DNA of 64,000 bases from Desulfonema magnum (GTDB taxonomy: Bacteria; Desulfobacterota; Desulfobacteria; Desulfobacterales; 4be13), in the NCBI RefSeq assembly GCF_017377395.1, contig NZ_CP061800.1, forward strand, positions 2,604,001-2,668,000. Reading direction: 5' to 3'. The position numbers were made by a program, and so were the translations under genes. The notes below the pieces were generated by a model that had not been told where the DNA came from, searched no databases, and saw nothing but the letters and a program-made list of their open reading frames with translations. Below are positions 45,486-55,640 of this stretch, piece by piece. Position 1 is the first letter of the stretch. The number at the start of each line of letters is the position of its first letter.

Positions 45486-46691
45486 TTATGAGGACGTTAT
45501 TTCAGGTTTTAAAATAAGAAGATACAGATTTCCCCTATGCTGCATATATCCTGCCGCAATTTCAGCATATGCCCCGTTTCCCCAAAAGATATCCGCACGT
45601 CCCGGCCCCCGAATTGCTCCCCCTGTATCCTGACTCAGAACAAAACGGGGAAAATTTATCCATCTGGAAATTTTTCCGGAGCCATCAGTGAGCGGTTTTT
45701 GCGTTTCAATAAACGCCAGCCCGGACAGAGGGAACACCCGTCTGTCCACGGCAATGGATCGCCCCGGGGTCAGTGTGACATTCAATGCACCAAAAGGGCC
45801 CTCTTCTTCCAGGCTGAAAAATACATAGCTGGCATTATGATTTAAAATGGGTTCAGCTTCTTCGGGATGTTCCCGCAAATACTCACGAAGTCTTTGCATG
45901 GACATTTCTTCTTTTGGAATCTTTCCTTTTTCAATCAGCAGCTTTCCGATACTTCGGTAAGGCTGTCCGTTTTGGCTGTTATAGTGGACATTAATGATTT
46001 TTCCGTTATCAAGGCTGATTTTTCCGGAACCCTGTATTTGAAGAAAAAACAGCGATATCCGATCCCTGACCCATGCAATGACTTCGGCTTTGTTTTCAAG
46101 AACGCCCTGTTCTTCAATCTCCTTACGTTCATAATAGGGGACGAATGTCTGATCAGCCAGCCTGCCGGTGATCTTCTTTCCTTTAAATTCCGGAGAAAAA
46201 GAAGACAGCTCAATGGTCATAAGATCATCAGGACGGGCATACACCGGAAATTTGTATTCATTATTTTTATAAAGACTTCCATGCAAAAGCGGCTCATAAT
46301 ATCCGGTAAAAAGAACATTTCCTTCCTCACCGGCTCCCACGGACTTGTAAACCAGATAATTTGACGCAATAAATTTTTTCAGTTCCCTGGCAGACGGTCT
46401 TTTATCTGTAACATCAAGAAAATGTTCCAAAGATCGGATCATATGGGCGGCATCAAACATATCTTCTCCGAATTGAAATTTTTTGTCAGCCGGCACCTGC
46501 TTCAGATATGAAATGCTTTGAGAAATGCCATGTCGCAACCCATCATAGGCCATATCGTCGCCAAACTCCGGATAGTCAGAAACCGATAATCTCATCAGCG
46601 GAAACAACGGTGCCTGCTTTTTTGCAGCACACCCTGAAATCATCAGCGATAATACAAAACCAATAAGCATAACACTAAAATATTTCTTCAT
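45486..46691 (-). CDS. mltA: Membrane-bound lytic murein transglycosylase A, lipoprotein
   Basis: This 401-residue protein starts at ATG 46691, preceded by AAGGGGG; an adjacent ATG at 46694 is too close. The lipoprotein signal ends 'LSLMISGC', so it is anchored to the outer membrane or periplasm. MltA motifs are 'FTGYYEPLLHGS', 'FFLQIQGSGKISLDNG' and the C-terminal 3D domain 'LSQDTGGAIRGPGRADIFWG' containing the catalytic aspartate. It cleaves glycan strands of peptidoglycan with formation of anhydro-muramic ends. The upstream spacer has GTGAGAA-type repeats, as found at 11.2 kb. Confidence 0.93.
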   Translation of the reverse strand: MKKYFSVMLIGFVLSLMISGCAAKKQAPLFPLMRLSVSDYPEFGDDMAYDGLRHGISQSISYLKQVPADKKFQFGEDMFDAAHMIRSLEHFLDVTDKRPSARELKKFIASNYLVYKSVGAGEEGNVLFTGYYEPLLHGSLYKNNEYKFPVYARPDDLMTIELSSFSPEFKGKKITGRLADQTFVPYYERKEIEEQGVLENKAEVIAWVRDRISLFFLQIQGSGKISLDNGKIINVHYNSQNGQPYRSIGKLLIEKGKIPKEEMSMQRLREYLREHPEEAEPILNHNASYVFFSLEEEGPFGALNVTLTPGRSIAVDRRVFPLSGLAFIETQKPLTDGSGKISRWINFPRFVLSQDTGGAIRGPGRADIFWGNGAYAEIAAGYMQHRGNLYLLILKPEITSS

Positions 46692-46761
46692 CATATCCCC
46701 CTTGGAAAATGAGAAGTGAGAAATGAGAAAATCCATATTCCTCACCCTCACTCCTCACGCC

Positions 46762-47244
46762 TTATTCCTCACGCCTCACAAATCTCCCGCTTTTTCCGCC
46801 TGATTTTTCAATAAGGCGGATATCAGAGATGGTCATTTCCCTGTCATATGATTTGCACATATCATAGATCGTCAGGGCAGCCACCGACACTGCTGTCAGG
46901 GCTTCCATTTCAACTCCTGTCTGACCGATAATTCGGGATGTCGCTTCTATTCTGACTGAGTTTGTCTCTTTATCCGGTGAAAAGTCAACCTGAATATGAG
47001 TGATATTCAGAGGATGACACATGGGAATCAGTTCCGAAGTCTTCTTTGCGGCCATGACACCGGCAATCCGGGCCGCTTCAAGGACATTTCCCTTTTTGAC
47101 TGTCTGGTTATGAATTTTTTCAAATGTTGCCGAGTTCATGGAAATCATTCCCCCTGCAATTGCAACACGCAGAGTTGGTTCTTTATCGGACACATCCACC
47201 ATCCGCACACGGCCTTCTTTATCAAGATGCGTAAATTCGGGCAT
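46762..47244 (-). CDS. moaC: Cyclic pyranopterin monophosphate synthase
   Basis: This 160-residue protein covers the entire MoaC family: 'FTHLDKEGRVRMVDVSDKEPT', 'KKTSELIPMCHPLNITHI' and 'TGVEMEALTAVSVAALTIYD' + 'MCKSYDR'. It converts the MoaA product to cyclic pyranopterin monophosphate in molybdenum cofactor synthesis, consistent with the two molybdopterin enzymes in this window. AGGA precedes ATG 47244. It stands alone. The following stretch to 48109 has no supported gene; it holds a 'CACTCCGGATAAA' repeat, a family B left end at 47800 and a 'GTAGGGTGGG'/'CCCACCCTAC' hairpin at about 47859-47894. Confidence 0.96.
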   Translation of the reverse strand: MPEFTHLDKEGRVRMVDVSDKEPTLRVAIAGGMISMNSATFEKIHNQTVKKGNVLEAARIAGVMAAKKTSELIPMCHPLNITHIQVDFSPDKETNSVRIEATSRIIGQTGVEMEALTAVSVAALTIYDMCKSYDREMTISDIRLIEKSGGKSGRFVRREE

Positions 47245-48109
47245 AAAAATAATCCTCAGTTAATAATTTTGGTTTATCTGTTTTCGCAGGATTGACAAGT
47301 CCCGCGGCAGGGGTTCGGATTTAGCAGTCCGAACCGGGCAAATCGGGCTTTGCTTCCCCTGGAACAAGACTGAAAAATTCTCGAAATAAAAAAAGAATGC
47401 GAAAATGAAGCGAAGCGAAATTTTTGCACTCCGGATAAATATGTTGAAATTTTTTTGACCTGGTGATTGTAATCAAGTCGGAAGTTTCCTAAGTTAATCA
47501 TGACCTCATCTGAAATTAGCATAACATCTTCTAAGACGAATTTCAAGGAGAGAAATAGAAAATGATATAATGTTTCCTTAACTTTTATAAGCAAATATAA
47601 GTTATAAGCAAATTTTGTGCCATCTGTATCAGTTTGCCTTTTTTTAACCGTTTTTTCCTTAAATTTTCCAGCAAAAATTTTGACAAAAACCAATTTCAAT
47701 TAAAAGATGCAACTTATAAACTTCTTTACGAATCTTTTAAGCTAACAATGTAAGAAAACCTTTTTTTTTGTGTATTTTATTTAAAATCAGGCTATAATCA
47801 CTCGATGATCAAATTTTCTGACCCGATTCGGACAAAACGTCTGTCATTCCTGATGAACGTAGGGTGGGTTGCGCTTCGCTCCACCCACCCTACGTTTTTT
47901 GTATCGGGTATGTTATTTATTTCGAATTCTGTTATTCCGTTCGACGACCCGACTGAGTTCGCCGAACGCTTTGGCTCCCGTTTTTTTTGTTGATTCATGG
48001 CAGCATATCAGGTAAATTTTTTTAATATGTCAGGTGAGTTGTTTGTTAGCTGCTGGCTAAGGATACGGTGTTTTTGTATTTTAATTTTTTTAATAACGGA
48101 GGTAAAAAA

Positions 48110-51100
48110 ATGTTGGAAAGCTTATTCACCAAAGGACTGACATGCTTCTCTGATTTTGCCCGAATCTGGCTTTTGCTTATTCTGCTGGCCGTGCTTCCAG
48201 GGGCCGCAGACAGCGATGTGGTTTATGCGGGGAATACCGGAGAGGATTGTTTATTTGATCTGGACAATACCAGCGTGGATGAAAATCATCCCGCGGGTAC
48301 CGCGGTTGGGATTTTTAGCTATATGGGGATCGCCATGCCCACCTATTCCCTGTCCCCCGATGCGGAAAATACTGACAACGGGGCATTCACCATTGACGGC
48401 AATATGCTCGGAACTGCTGAGACATTTGACTTTGAGAGCCGCAGTAAATACACAATTCAGGTGCTTGCTGATGGCTGCGAAAAAGAATTTGCCATTACCG
48501 TCACCGATGTCAATGAATCGCCTGAAATTACCCAGGGAGAGTCTGTCACAGTTGAAATGGACGAAGACAGTTCTCCCACAGGTTTTGACCTGACGCTGAA
48601 CGCAAGTGATCCTGATGAGAATGATGTCTTAACCTGGACCATTGCCGCAGACGCTGAAAACGGCACGGCAGAGGTCAGCGGCACTGGCGATTCCCAAGAG
48701 GTCATTTACATTCCTGATTCCGGTTACAACGGCACTGACAGTTTCGTGGTTCAGATTTCTGATGGCGAACTCACAGACTTGATTACTGTAAATGTCATCA
48801 TTGGCGCACAAAATGACCCGCCTGAAATTGCTCAAGGGGATTCCGTTACTGTAACCATGGATGAAAACAGTTCCCCCACAGCCCTCAGTCTGAGCCTGAA
48901 CGCCAGTGACCCTGACGATGACATATTGACTTGGAGCATTGGCACGGACGCTGAAAACGGCGCGGCAACTGCCAGCGGCACTGGCGATTCCCAGGAGATC
49001 AGCTACGTTCCTGATTCCGGCTACAATGGCACAGACAGCTTTGTGGTTCAGGTCTCTGACGGGGAGCTGACTGACTCGGTTACTGTGAATGTCATCATCG
49101 GTAACGGGCAAGTCATTATCACCAATGCCCCGCCTGAAATTGCAGAAGGAAATGCCGTCACAGTCACGATGGATGAAGACGGATATCCCACGCGTTTCTC
49201 TCTGACACTGAACGCGGCAGATCCTGATCAGGACTTCCTGACCTGGAACATCAGCAGTGTTCCCCTTAACGGTGTGGCAGAAGCCAGCGGCACTGGCAAT
49301 TCCCAGGCTGTCAGCTACACGCCGAAAGCAGGTTACAACGGCACAGACAATTTCGTGGTTCAGGTCTCTGACGGGGAACTCACGGACTCGATTACTGTGA
49401 ATGTCAGCATCCAAGCACAGAATGATCTGCCGGTCATTGCCGAGGGCGATGCCGTAACCGTGACCATGGACGAGGACGGTTTTCCCACGGCCTTTGCCCT
49501 GACACTGAACGCGGCCGACCCGGACGGGGACACCCTGACGTGGAGCGTTATCGCGCCTGCTGAAAACGGCATGGCCGATGTCGGCGGCACAGGATATGCA
49601 AACGCGGTGAGCTATGTTCCCGATCCCGGTTTCAGCGGCACGGACCGTTTCACGGTTCAGGTCTCGGACGGCGAACTCTCAGACTCCGTTATCGTAAATG
49701 TCAGCATCGGTGCGCAGAATGATCCGCCTGAGATTGCCGAGGGCGATGCCGTAACCGTGACCATGGACGAGGACGGTTTTCCCGATGCCTTTGCCCTGAC
49801 ACTGAACGCGGCCGACCCGGACGGGGACACCCTGACGTGGAGCGTTATCGCGCCTGCTGAAAACGGCATGGCCGATGTCGGCGGCACAGGATATGCAAAC
49901 GCGGTGAGCTATGTTCCCGATCCCGGTTTCAGCGGCTCTGACCGTTTCACGGTTCAGGTCTCGGACGGGGAACTCTCAGACTCCGTTATCGTAAATGTCA
50001 GCATCAGCGCACAGAATGACCCGCCTGAGATTGCCGAGGGCGATGCCGTAACCGTGACCATGGACGAGGACGGTTTTCCCACGGCCTTTGCCCTGACACT
50101 GAACGCGGCCGACCCGGACGGAGACACGCTGGCATGGAGCGTTATCGCGCCTGCTGAAAACGGCATGGCCGATGTCGGCGGCACAGGATATGCAAACGCG
50201 GTGAGCTATGTTCCCGATCCCGGTTTCAGCGGCACGGACCGTTTCACGGTTCAGGTCTCGGACGGGGAACTCTCAGACTCCGTTATCGTAAATGTCAGCA
50301 TCAGCGCACAGAATGACCCGCCTGAGATTGCCGAGGGCGATGCCGTAACCGTGACCATGGACGAGGACGGTTTTCCCGATGCCTTTGCCCTGACACTGAA
50401 CGCGGCCGACCCGGACGGGGACACCCTGACGTGGAGCGTTATCGCGCCTGCTGAAAACGGCATGGCCGATGTCGGCGGCACAGGATATGCAAACGCGGTG
50501 AGCTATGTTCCCGATCCCGGTTTCAGCGGCTCTGACCGTTTCACGGTTCAGGTCTCGGACGGCGAACTCTCAGACTCCGTTATCGTAAATGTCAGCATCG
50601 GTGCGCAGAATGATCCGCCTGAGATTGCCGAGGGCGATGCCGTAACCGTGACCATGGACGAGGACGGTTTTCCCGATGCCTTTGCCCTGACACTGAACGC
50701 GGCCGACCCGGACGGAGACACGCTGGCATGGAGCGTTATCGCGCCTGCTGAAAACGGCATGGCCGATGTCGGCGGCACAGGATATGCAAACGCGGTGAGC
50801 TATGTTCCCGATCCCGGTTTCAGCGGCTCTGACCGTTTCACGGTTCAGGTCTCGGACGGCGAACTCACTGACACCATTGTCGTAAATGTCAATGTCAGGA
50901 TAAAATTTGAAGGGGAATGTGCGACACTGTGCGAGGAATCCGGAGAAGCTTGCGTGACTGTGTTCATGGATGAAGATGCATCCCCGACACCCTTTGATCT
51001 GACCCTGAACGCCAGTGATTCGGATAATGATATCCTCACCTGGAGTATCAGCACTCCTGCTGGTAATGGCACTGCCCACGCCGACGGCACAGGTTACACC

Positions 51101-52291
51101 AAAGATATCAGCTATGCACCTGATAGCAACTTCAACGGCACGGACCGCTTTGAAATTCAGGTCTCTGACGGCTGGTTAACGGACAGCGTTGTTGTCTATG
51201 TCTGTATTGCTCCCCGGGATGATCCGCCTGTTATTGTTCAGGGAAACGCCGTCACCATCAGCATGGATGAAAACGGTTTTCCCACCGACTTCGATCTGAC
51301 GTTAAACGCCAGCGATCCTGACGGAGACGTGCTGACTTGGCGCGTTGTCTCTCCTGCGGATCATGGTACGGCCCATGCCGAAGGTGAGGGGAATTCCCAG
51401 TCTGTCAGCTACATTCCTGCCCCTGGCTACATCGGCACGGACAGTTTTGTGGTTCAGGTCTCTGACGGCGAGTCAAACGACAGCATTACCGTGAATGTGG
51501 AGATCAATGCAACTGTCGAAGGGGATTGTGACATATTGTGTGAGCAGGAAGAAAATGCATGTGCTGCTGTATATATGGATGAAGACAGTTTCCCCACGGC
51601 CTTTGATCTGAGCCTGAAAGCCAGCGATCCTGACGGGGACATTCTGACTTGGACCATCAGCAGTCCTGCCAGCAACGGAACAGCCCACGTCAGTGGCACA
51701 GGTTACGCTAAAGATATCAGCTATATCCCCGATGCCGACTATAACGGCACGGACCGGTTTGAGATTCAGGTTTCTGACGGTTGGCTGACGGACAGCGTTA
51801 TCATATATGTCTGCATCCGCCCTCATGATGAAAATTCAGACAATGGCTCAAACAAAGCTTCGGATGATGATTCAAATGAAAATTCCGATGATGATTCAGA
51901 CAGAGCTTCGGATGATGATTCAAATGAAAATTCCGATGATGATTCAGACAAAGCTTCGGATGATGATTCAAATGAAAATTCCGATGATGATTCAGACAGA
52001 GCTTCGGATGATGATTCAGACAAAGCGCCTGATAATGACTCGGAGATTCCACTATCAGCAGACAGCACAGCGTTTATTACTGAAGAGGACAAAAATACCA
52101 CAGATGTTATTTTCGGCGATATTGATAATAATGAGACTGTGGATGTAAGGGATGCTGTACTTGGGTTACAGATTCTGGCCGGAATCACACCGACTCACCC
52201 GGTATTTATCACCGCTGATGTAAATGGCGACGGAAGAATTGGAACAGAAGAAGTCATCCATATCCTTCAATTCATTTCCGACCTGCAATAA
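48110..52291 (+). CDS. Secreted tandem-repeat protein with dockerin-like C-terminus
   Basis: This 1,393-residue protein starts at ATG 48110 behind GGAGG. A signal peptide is likely (hydrophobic 20-32, 'GAADSDVVYAG'). A cadherin-like opening is followed by eleven Ig-like/VCBS-type repeats of about 95-100 aa with 'VTMDEDGFP..FALTLNAADPDGDTL' and 'VSYVPDPGFSG..DRFTVQVSDGEL'. Repeats 4-8 are almost identical at DNA level with an exact 297-bp period. An Asp/Ser-rich linker ('DDDSNENSDDDSD', about residues 1240-1310) leads to a dockerin-type module 'GDIDNNETVDVRDAVLGLQ' and 'ADVNGDGRIGTEEVIHILQ', two Ca-binding loops. It is probably a cell-surface adhesin or scaffold-attached protein; no cohesin is visible. 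Confidence 0.9.
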   Translation: MLESLFTKGLTCFSDFARIWLLLILLAVLPGAADSDVVYAGNTGEDCLFDLDNTSVDENHPAGTAVGIFSYMGIAMPTYSLSPDAENTDNGAFTIDGNMLGTAETFDFESRSKYTIQVLADGCEKEFAITVTDVNESPEITQGESVTVEMDEDSSPTGFDLTLNASDPDENDVLTWTIAADAENGTAEVSGTGDSQEVIYIPDSGYNGTDSFVVQISDGELTDLITVNVIIGAQNDPPEIAQGDSVTVTMDENSSPTALSLSLNASDPDDDILTWSIGTDAENGAATASGTGDSQEISYVPDSGYNGTDSFVVQVSDGELTDSVTVNVIIGNGQVIITNAPPEIAEGNAVTVTMDEDGYPTRFSLTLNAADPDQDFLTWNISSVPLNGVAEASGTGNSQAVSYTPKAGYNGTDNFVVQVSDGELTDSITVNVSIQAQNDLPVIAEGDAVTVTMDEDGFPTAFALTLNAADPDGDTLTWSVIAPAENGMADVGGTGYANAVSYVPDPGFSGTDRFTVQVSDGELSDSVIVNVSIGAQNDPPEIAEGDAVTVTMDEDGFPDAFALTLNAADPDGDTLTWSVIAPAENGMADVGGTGYANAVSYVPDPGFSGSDRFTVQVSDGELSDSVIVNVSISAQNDPPEIAEGDAVTVTMDEDGFPTAFALTLNAADPDGDTLAWSVIAPAENGMADVGGTGYANAVSYVPDPGFSGTDRFTVQVSDGELSDSVIVNVSISAQNDPPEIAEGDAVTVTMDEDGFPDAFALTLNAADPDGDTLTWSVIAPAENGMADVGGTGYANAVSYVPDPGFSGSDRFTVQVSDGELSDSVIVNVSIGAQNDPPEIAEGDAVTVTMDEDGFPDAFALTLNAADPDGDTLAWSVIAPAENGMADVGGTGYANAVSYVPDPGFSGSDRFTVQVSDGELTDTIVVNVNVRIKFEGECATLCEESGEACVTVFMDEDASPTPFDLTLNASDSDNDILTWSISTPAGNGTAHADGTGYTKDISYAPDSNFNGTDRFEIQVSDGWLTDSVVVYVCIAPRDDPPVIVQGNAVTISMDENGFPTDFDLTLNASDPDGDVLTWRVVSPADHGTAHAEGEGNSQSVSYIPAPGYIGTDSFVVQVSDGESNDSITVNVEINATVEGDCDILCEQEENACAAVYMDEDSFPTAFDLSLKASDPDGDILTWTISSPASNGTAHVSGTGYAKDISYIPDADYNGTDRFEIQVSDGWLTDSVIIYVCIRPHDENSDNGSNKASDDDSNENSDDDSDRASDDDSNENSDDDSDKASDDDSNENSDDDSDRASDDDSDKAPDNDSEIPLSADSTAFITEEDKNTTDVIFGDIDNNETVDVRDAVLGLQILAGITPTHPVFITADVNGDGRIGTEEVIHILQFISDLQ

Positions 52292-52413
52292 TTCATTCCC
52301 CTGTTCCAAAACTTTGCTTCCCTCTCCCTTTGCCGGGAGAGGGGGGTATTTTCACAACCTCGGAGACCGTCACCCGTCATCAACTCCTTATCCCACAAAA
52401 AACCTGCAACAGA

Positions 52414-52614
52414 TAAGTACCTGAGCAAAAAATTTTTTTTCTGAGAAGGGCGGAGAAACCCGGCTTTTTCCTGTGACTCGATGATCAAGTTTTTTTAATC
52501 CGATTCGAAAAAAAGCTTGTCATTTCTGCGAAAGCAGGAATGACAGACTTTTTGTTCAATCCGGCTCAAAAAGCTTGATTATCGAGTATCAGAAAACTTA
52601 TGATCTGGTACTTA
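52414..52614. mobile_element. Family A MITE interrupted by a family B element
   Basis: The outer ends are TAAGTACCTGAGCAAAA (52414) and 'CTTATGATCTGGTACTTA' (ending 52614). The left half continues 'GGCGGAGAAACCCGGCTTTTTCC' in pieces, as at 14211. Then ACTCGATGATCAAG begins at 52476 and CTTGATTATCGAGT ends at 52587, enclosing a 112-bp family B unit with 'TTCTGCGAAAGCAGGAAT'. The same nested order exists at 758-1015. Confidence 0.65.
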
Positions 52615-53065
52615 ACTCACGTTTTTCATATCCGCATCAGCGTCAATCTTCTCGCGGCCAGGGCACTGACAGTGAAGATAACGTCAGGAGGAATTCGGAA
52701 AATGCCTTGCCCACCCTGCATTTCAGGTATTTTATTTTTGGAAAAATCCCTTATGACAAAACAGAATTAATTTTCCGGGGATGACAATATCTTTTATCCA
52801 ACACCTTAATATTCTTATTTTATTATATTAAATGATCTTTGCAACAGACTGTTTTTTTAAGATACAGGAATATTCTTAAAAATTTTATTGCATTAAATAA
52901 TTTTTTTATGTAACAGACAAACATGAAAAGATTTCACCCGGGCCATGAAAAGCCAACTGCCTGATTCTGCGAAAACCACCTCTGTATCAACCGATTATTT
53001 TTATTGACGATTGAGCTTTGTAACCCGGCCATTCTTTCTGAAATCGTGTGCTAAATTTTAAAAAA

Positions 53066-53341
53066 ACTCGATGATCAAGTTTTCTGATCCGCTTCGAAAA
53101 AAACCCTGTCATTCCTGCGAAAGCAGGAATCCGTTTTTAGCCGATACAGCGCTTCCGGGAGCTAGCGGATTCCGGTTAGAAAAAAACCTGTCATTCCTGC
53201 GAAAGCAGGAATCCATTTTTAGCTGATGCAGCGATTCCGGAAACTGCGAATTCCTGCTTTTGCAGGCTTCGGCGTGAACTCGGTCGAACGGAATGACAGA
53301 AAAAAATTTGGAATGACAGAAAAAAAACTTGATCATAGAGT
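53066..53341. mobile_element. Family B element, extended copy
   Basis: The ends ACTCGATGATCAAG (53066) and CTTGATCATAGAGT (ending 53341) enclose two direct copies of 'CTGTCATTCCTGCGAAAGC' plus an inverted 'TTCCTGCTTTTGCAGG'. No gene is present. The interval 52615-53065 is AT-rich with no gene. Confidence 0.6.
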
Positions 53342-53401
53342 TTTATATCAAGAAAAACCTGATGCATAACCGCAATGATTATGACGGGTCGGATCACCGG
53401 A

Positions 53402-53432
53402 GACCTCCGAGGTTTTCAAAACCTCGGAGGTC
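53402..53432. repeat. Family C palindrome
   Basis: GACCTCCGAGGTTTT / AAAACCTCGGAGGTC is a perfect 15-bp stem. It lies 100 bp before the molybdoenzyme gene. Confidence 0.65.
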
Positions 53433-53531
53433 TTTCACCCGTCAGATTCATCGCGGTCACGCACTAAATTGAATTATAATAACTTGTTTTTTTTGGGGAG
53501 TGTATTTTCACAGTAAAAACGGAGAAATTTC

Positions 53532-55619
53532 ATGAGAAAAAAAATATACACTTTATGTTTCATGTGTTCAGTGCGATGCCCCATAGCAGTGGTTGTCGAA
53601 GATGACAAAATTGTCAGCATCGAAGGGAATCCGCACGTGCCTGCCATGAAAGGGGTATGCCCCAAGGGCGCGGCCGCGGTGGGTTGGCTCAATGACCCGC
53701 AAAGAGTCCGCTCGCCCATGATCCGAACCGGCCCCCGGGGATCAGGCCAATGGAAAAAAGTGAGCTGGGATGAGGCGCTGGATTATACCGCTGACAGATG
53801 CAAGGAGATATTTGCAAAATACGGCAGTAAAAGTGCGGTCTATTGTGAACGGGTAAATCTGGTGACAGATATTTCCAAGACCTTTCTCAAGGCCATCGGA
53901 TCACCCAACTATTTTTCCCATGACACCATCTGCAAGGGGTCCGTCAACACCGCGTGCAGAACCGTTATCGGCTATACCGACGGTCAGATCAGCGCGGACT
54001 GGTCCAATGCCCGGCATGTTATCCTCTATGGCCGGAATGTTTTTGAGAGCATGGAAGTCAAAGCGACAAATGCGCTTCTTGATGCCATGGCCAAAGGGGC
54101 AAAAGTGACCTCTGTTGATCCCAGGGTCAGCATCACCGCTGCAAAATCTGACCAATATATGATGATCCGTCCCGGCACGGATCTGGCCCTGAATTACGCG
54201 CTCATGCACGTGATCATCAAAGAACACCTTTACGATGTAAAATATGTGAATCGCTGGGTGGAAGGGTTTGACAAACTCAGCGCGTTTGTTGATCCTTATA
54301 CTCCGGAATGGGCAGAGACAGAAACCGGAATCCCTGCCAAAGATATTATCCGGCTTGCCAGGGAAGCGAGCCAGGCAAAACCGGCTGTGATCTTTCACTA
54401 TGGTTACAGAGCATCCCATCATCCCACGGAAATATATTTCAGACGCTCCCTCATCATGCTGAACGCGCTTATGGGCAGCATTGAGTCCCCCGGGGGGATT
54501 TTTATCAAAAAAGGGCCCAAAGATGCGGGCTTAAAAGCCGGGATCAGGAAATTTTCCGAACAGCAGTTCCCTGCAATGGAAGAGACCCGGAGATTTGACG
54601 GATGCGGGGAGGAGAAATTTCCCATTGCAGATACCGCACACGGTGTGGGAGCCATGTTTCCCAGCGCGGTGCTGAATGAGGACCCTTATCCCATCAAGGT
54701 GCTTTTTGCGTTCCGATTTGATCCCCTGTATTCAAATTTTGATTTTCAGCAAAGTCTCAGGGCGTTGAAAAAACTCGATCTGATCGTGTCCTGCGATATC
54801 AACTTCGGAGGGACCACCTCCCTTGCGGATGTGATTTTGCCGGAATCCCTTTTCCTGGAACGCTCAGATCCCCTGCAAATGGGCGCTGGCCTGAAACCTG
54901 CTGTGAACCGGAGAATCGCCTGTGTCAGACCCGGGTTTGACACAAAACCGATGTGGTGGATATTAAAGCAACTGGCACAACGTATGGGCGTGGGAGAGTA
55001 TTTTCCTTATGAGACCATTGAAGATATCTGGAATTACCAGTTGGCTGATATGGGAATCCCCATAGCGGATTTTGAGCAAAAAGGATTTGTTTCACTTTCA
55101 GACAAAGCCATCTGGTGGGACAGAGAGGATGGCATAAAGTTCAAGACCCCTTCGGGCAAAATCGAGTTTGTTTCCAGCCTGCTGGAAGATAATGGTTTTC
55201 CATCGTTTCCGCCTTATGAAGCACTCGAAACCCCCGAGGATCGTTTCAGGCTCATCGTGGGCCGGTGTGTTGCCCATACCAATGTGATGACCCAGAACAA
55301 TCTGTATCTGAATGAGCTGGTGCCTGAAAATACGCTCTGGATAAATGAAAAACGGGCAGAGGCCCTGGGAATAAAGGATGGGGAACGGGTGGAAATCGAG
55401 TCAGACACGGGCAAGGGACAAATCCGGGCCTTTGTGACAGATATGATTCATCCGGAAGCCGTTTTCATGCTTCACGGGTTCGGACATCAGGAACCTGAAT
55501 CCCGGAGGAGTTATCAGCGGGGAGTGGCCGACGCGATGATTCAGGACCCGATTATGGATAAGGTCGGCGGAAGCCCGGCCCTTGATCACACCCTCGTAAG
55601 GGTGAAAAAAGCAGTCTGA
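53532..55619 (+). CDS. Molybdopterin oxidoreductase, PhsA/PsrA-like catalytic subunit, cytoplasmic
   Basis: This 695-residue member of the DMSO reductase superfamily begins almost directly with its [4Fe-4S] site (Cys 9, 12, 16 and 43) and has no twin-arginine signal, so it should stay in the cytoplasm. The likely Mo/W ligand is Cys 134 in 'HDTICKGSVN'. The C-terminus has the dinucleotide-binding domain ('FRLIVGRCVAHTNVMTQNN', 'GIKDGERVEIESDTGKG'). It resembles thiosulfate/polysulfide/tetrathionate reductase-type subunits; the substrate cannot be read from sequence. It is followed by a ferredoxin subunit (21 bp) and an RnfC-like subunit (13 bp), clearly one operon. No membrane anchor subunit is present. 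Confidence 0.9.
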   Translation: MRKKIYTLCFMCSVRCPIAVVVEDDKIVSIEGNPHVPAMKGVCPKGAAAVGWLNDPQRVRSPMIRTGPRGSGQWKKVSWDEALDYTADRCKEIFAKYGSKSAVYCERVNLVTDISKTFLKAIGSPNYFSHDTICKGSVNTACRTVIGYTDGQISADWSNARHVILYGRNVFESMEVKATNALLDAMAKGAKVTSVDPRVSITAAKSDQYMMIRPGTDLALNYALMHVIIKEHLYDVKYVNRWVEGFDKLSAFVDPYTPEWAETETGIPAKDIIRLAREASQAKPAVIFHYGYRASHHPTEIYFRRSLIMLNALMGSIESPGGIFIKKGPKDAGLKAGIRKFSEQQFPAMEETRRFDGCGEEKFPIADTAHGVGAMFPSAVLNEDPYPIKVLFAFRFDPLYSNFDFQQSLRALKKLDLIVSCDINFGGTTSLADVILPESLFLERSDPLQMGAGLKPAVNRRIACVRPGFDTKPMWWILKQLAQRMGVGEYFPYETIEDIWNYQLADMGIPIADFEQKGFVSLSDKAIWWDREDGIKFKTPSGKIEFVSSLLEDNGFPSFPPYEALETPEDRFRLIVGRCVAHTNVMTQNNLYLNELVPENTLWINEKRAEALGIKDGERVEIESDTGKGQIRAFVTDMIHPEAVFMLHGFGHQEPESRRSYQRGVADAMIQDPIMDKVGGSPALDHTLVRVKKAV

Positions 55620-55640
55620 TTTCGGAGGGAAAAAGAAAAA

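Noticed and set aside
47274..47699. A 141-codon minus-strand gene after moaC
   Set aside because: It has low-complexity, repeat-derived sequence at its C-terminus, no ribosome site and no recognisable domain.
49360..50778. Five equal 76-codon minus-strand frames
   Set aside because: They are antisense shadows of the 297-bp repeats in the dockerin-tailed protein.
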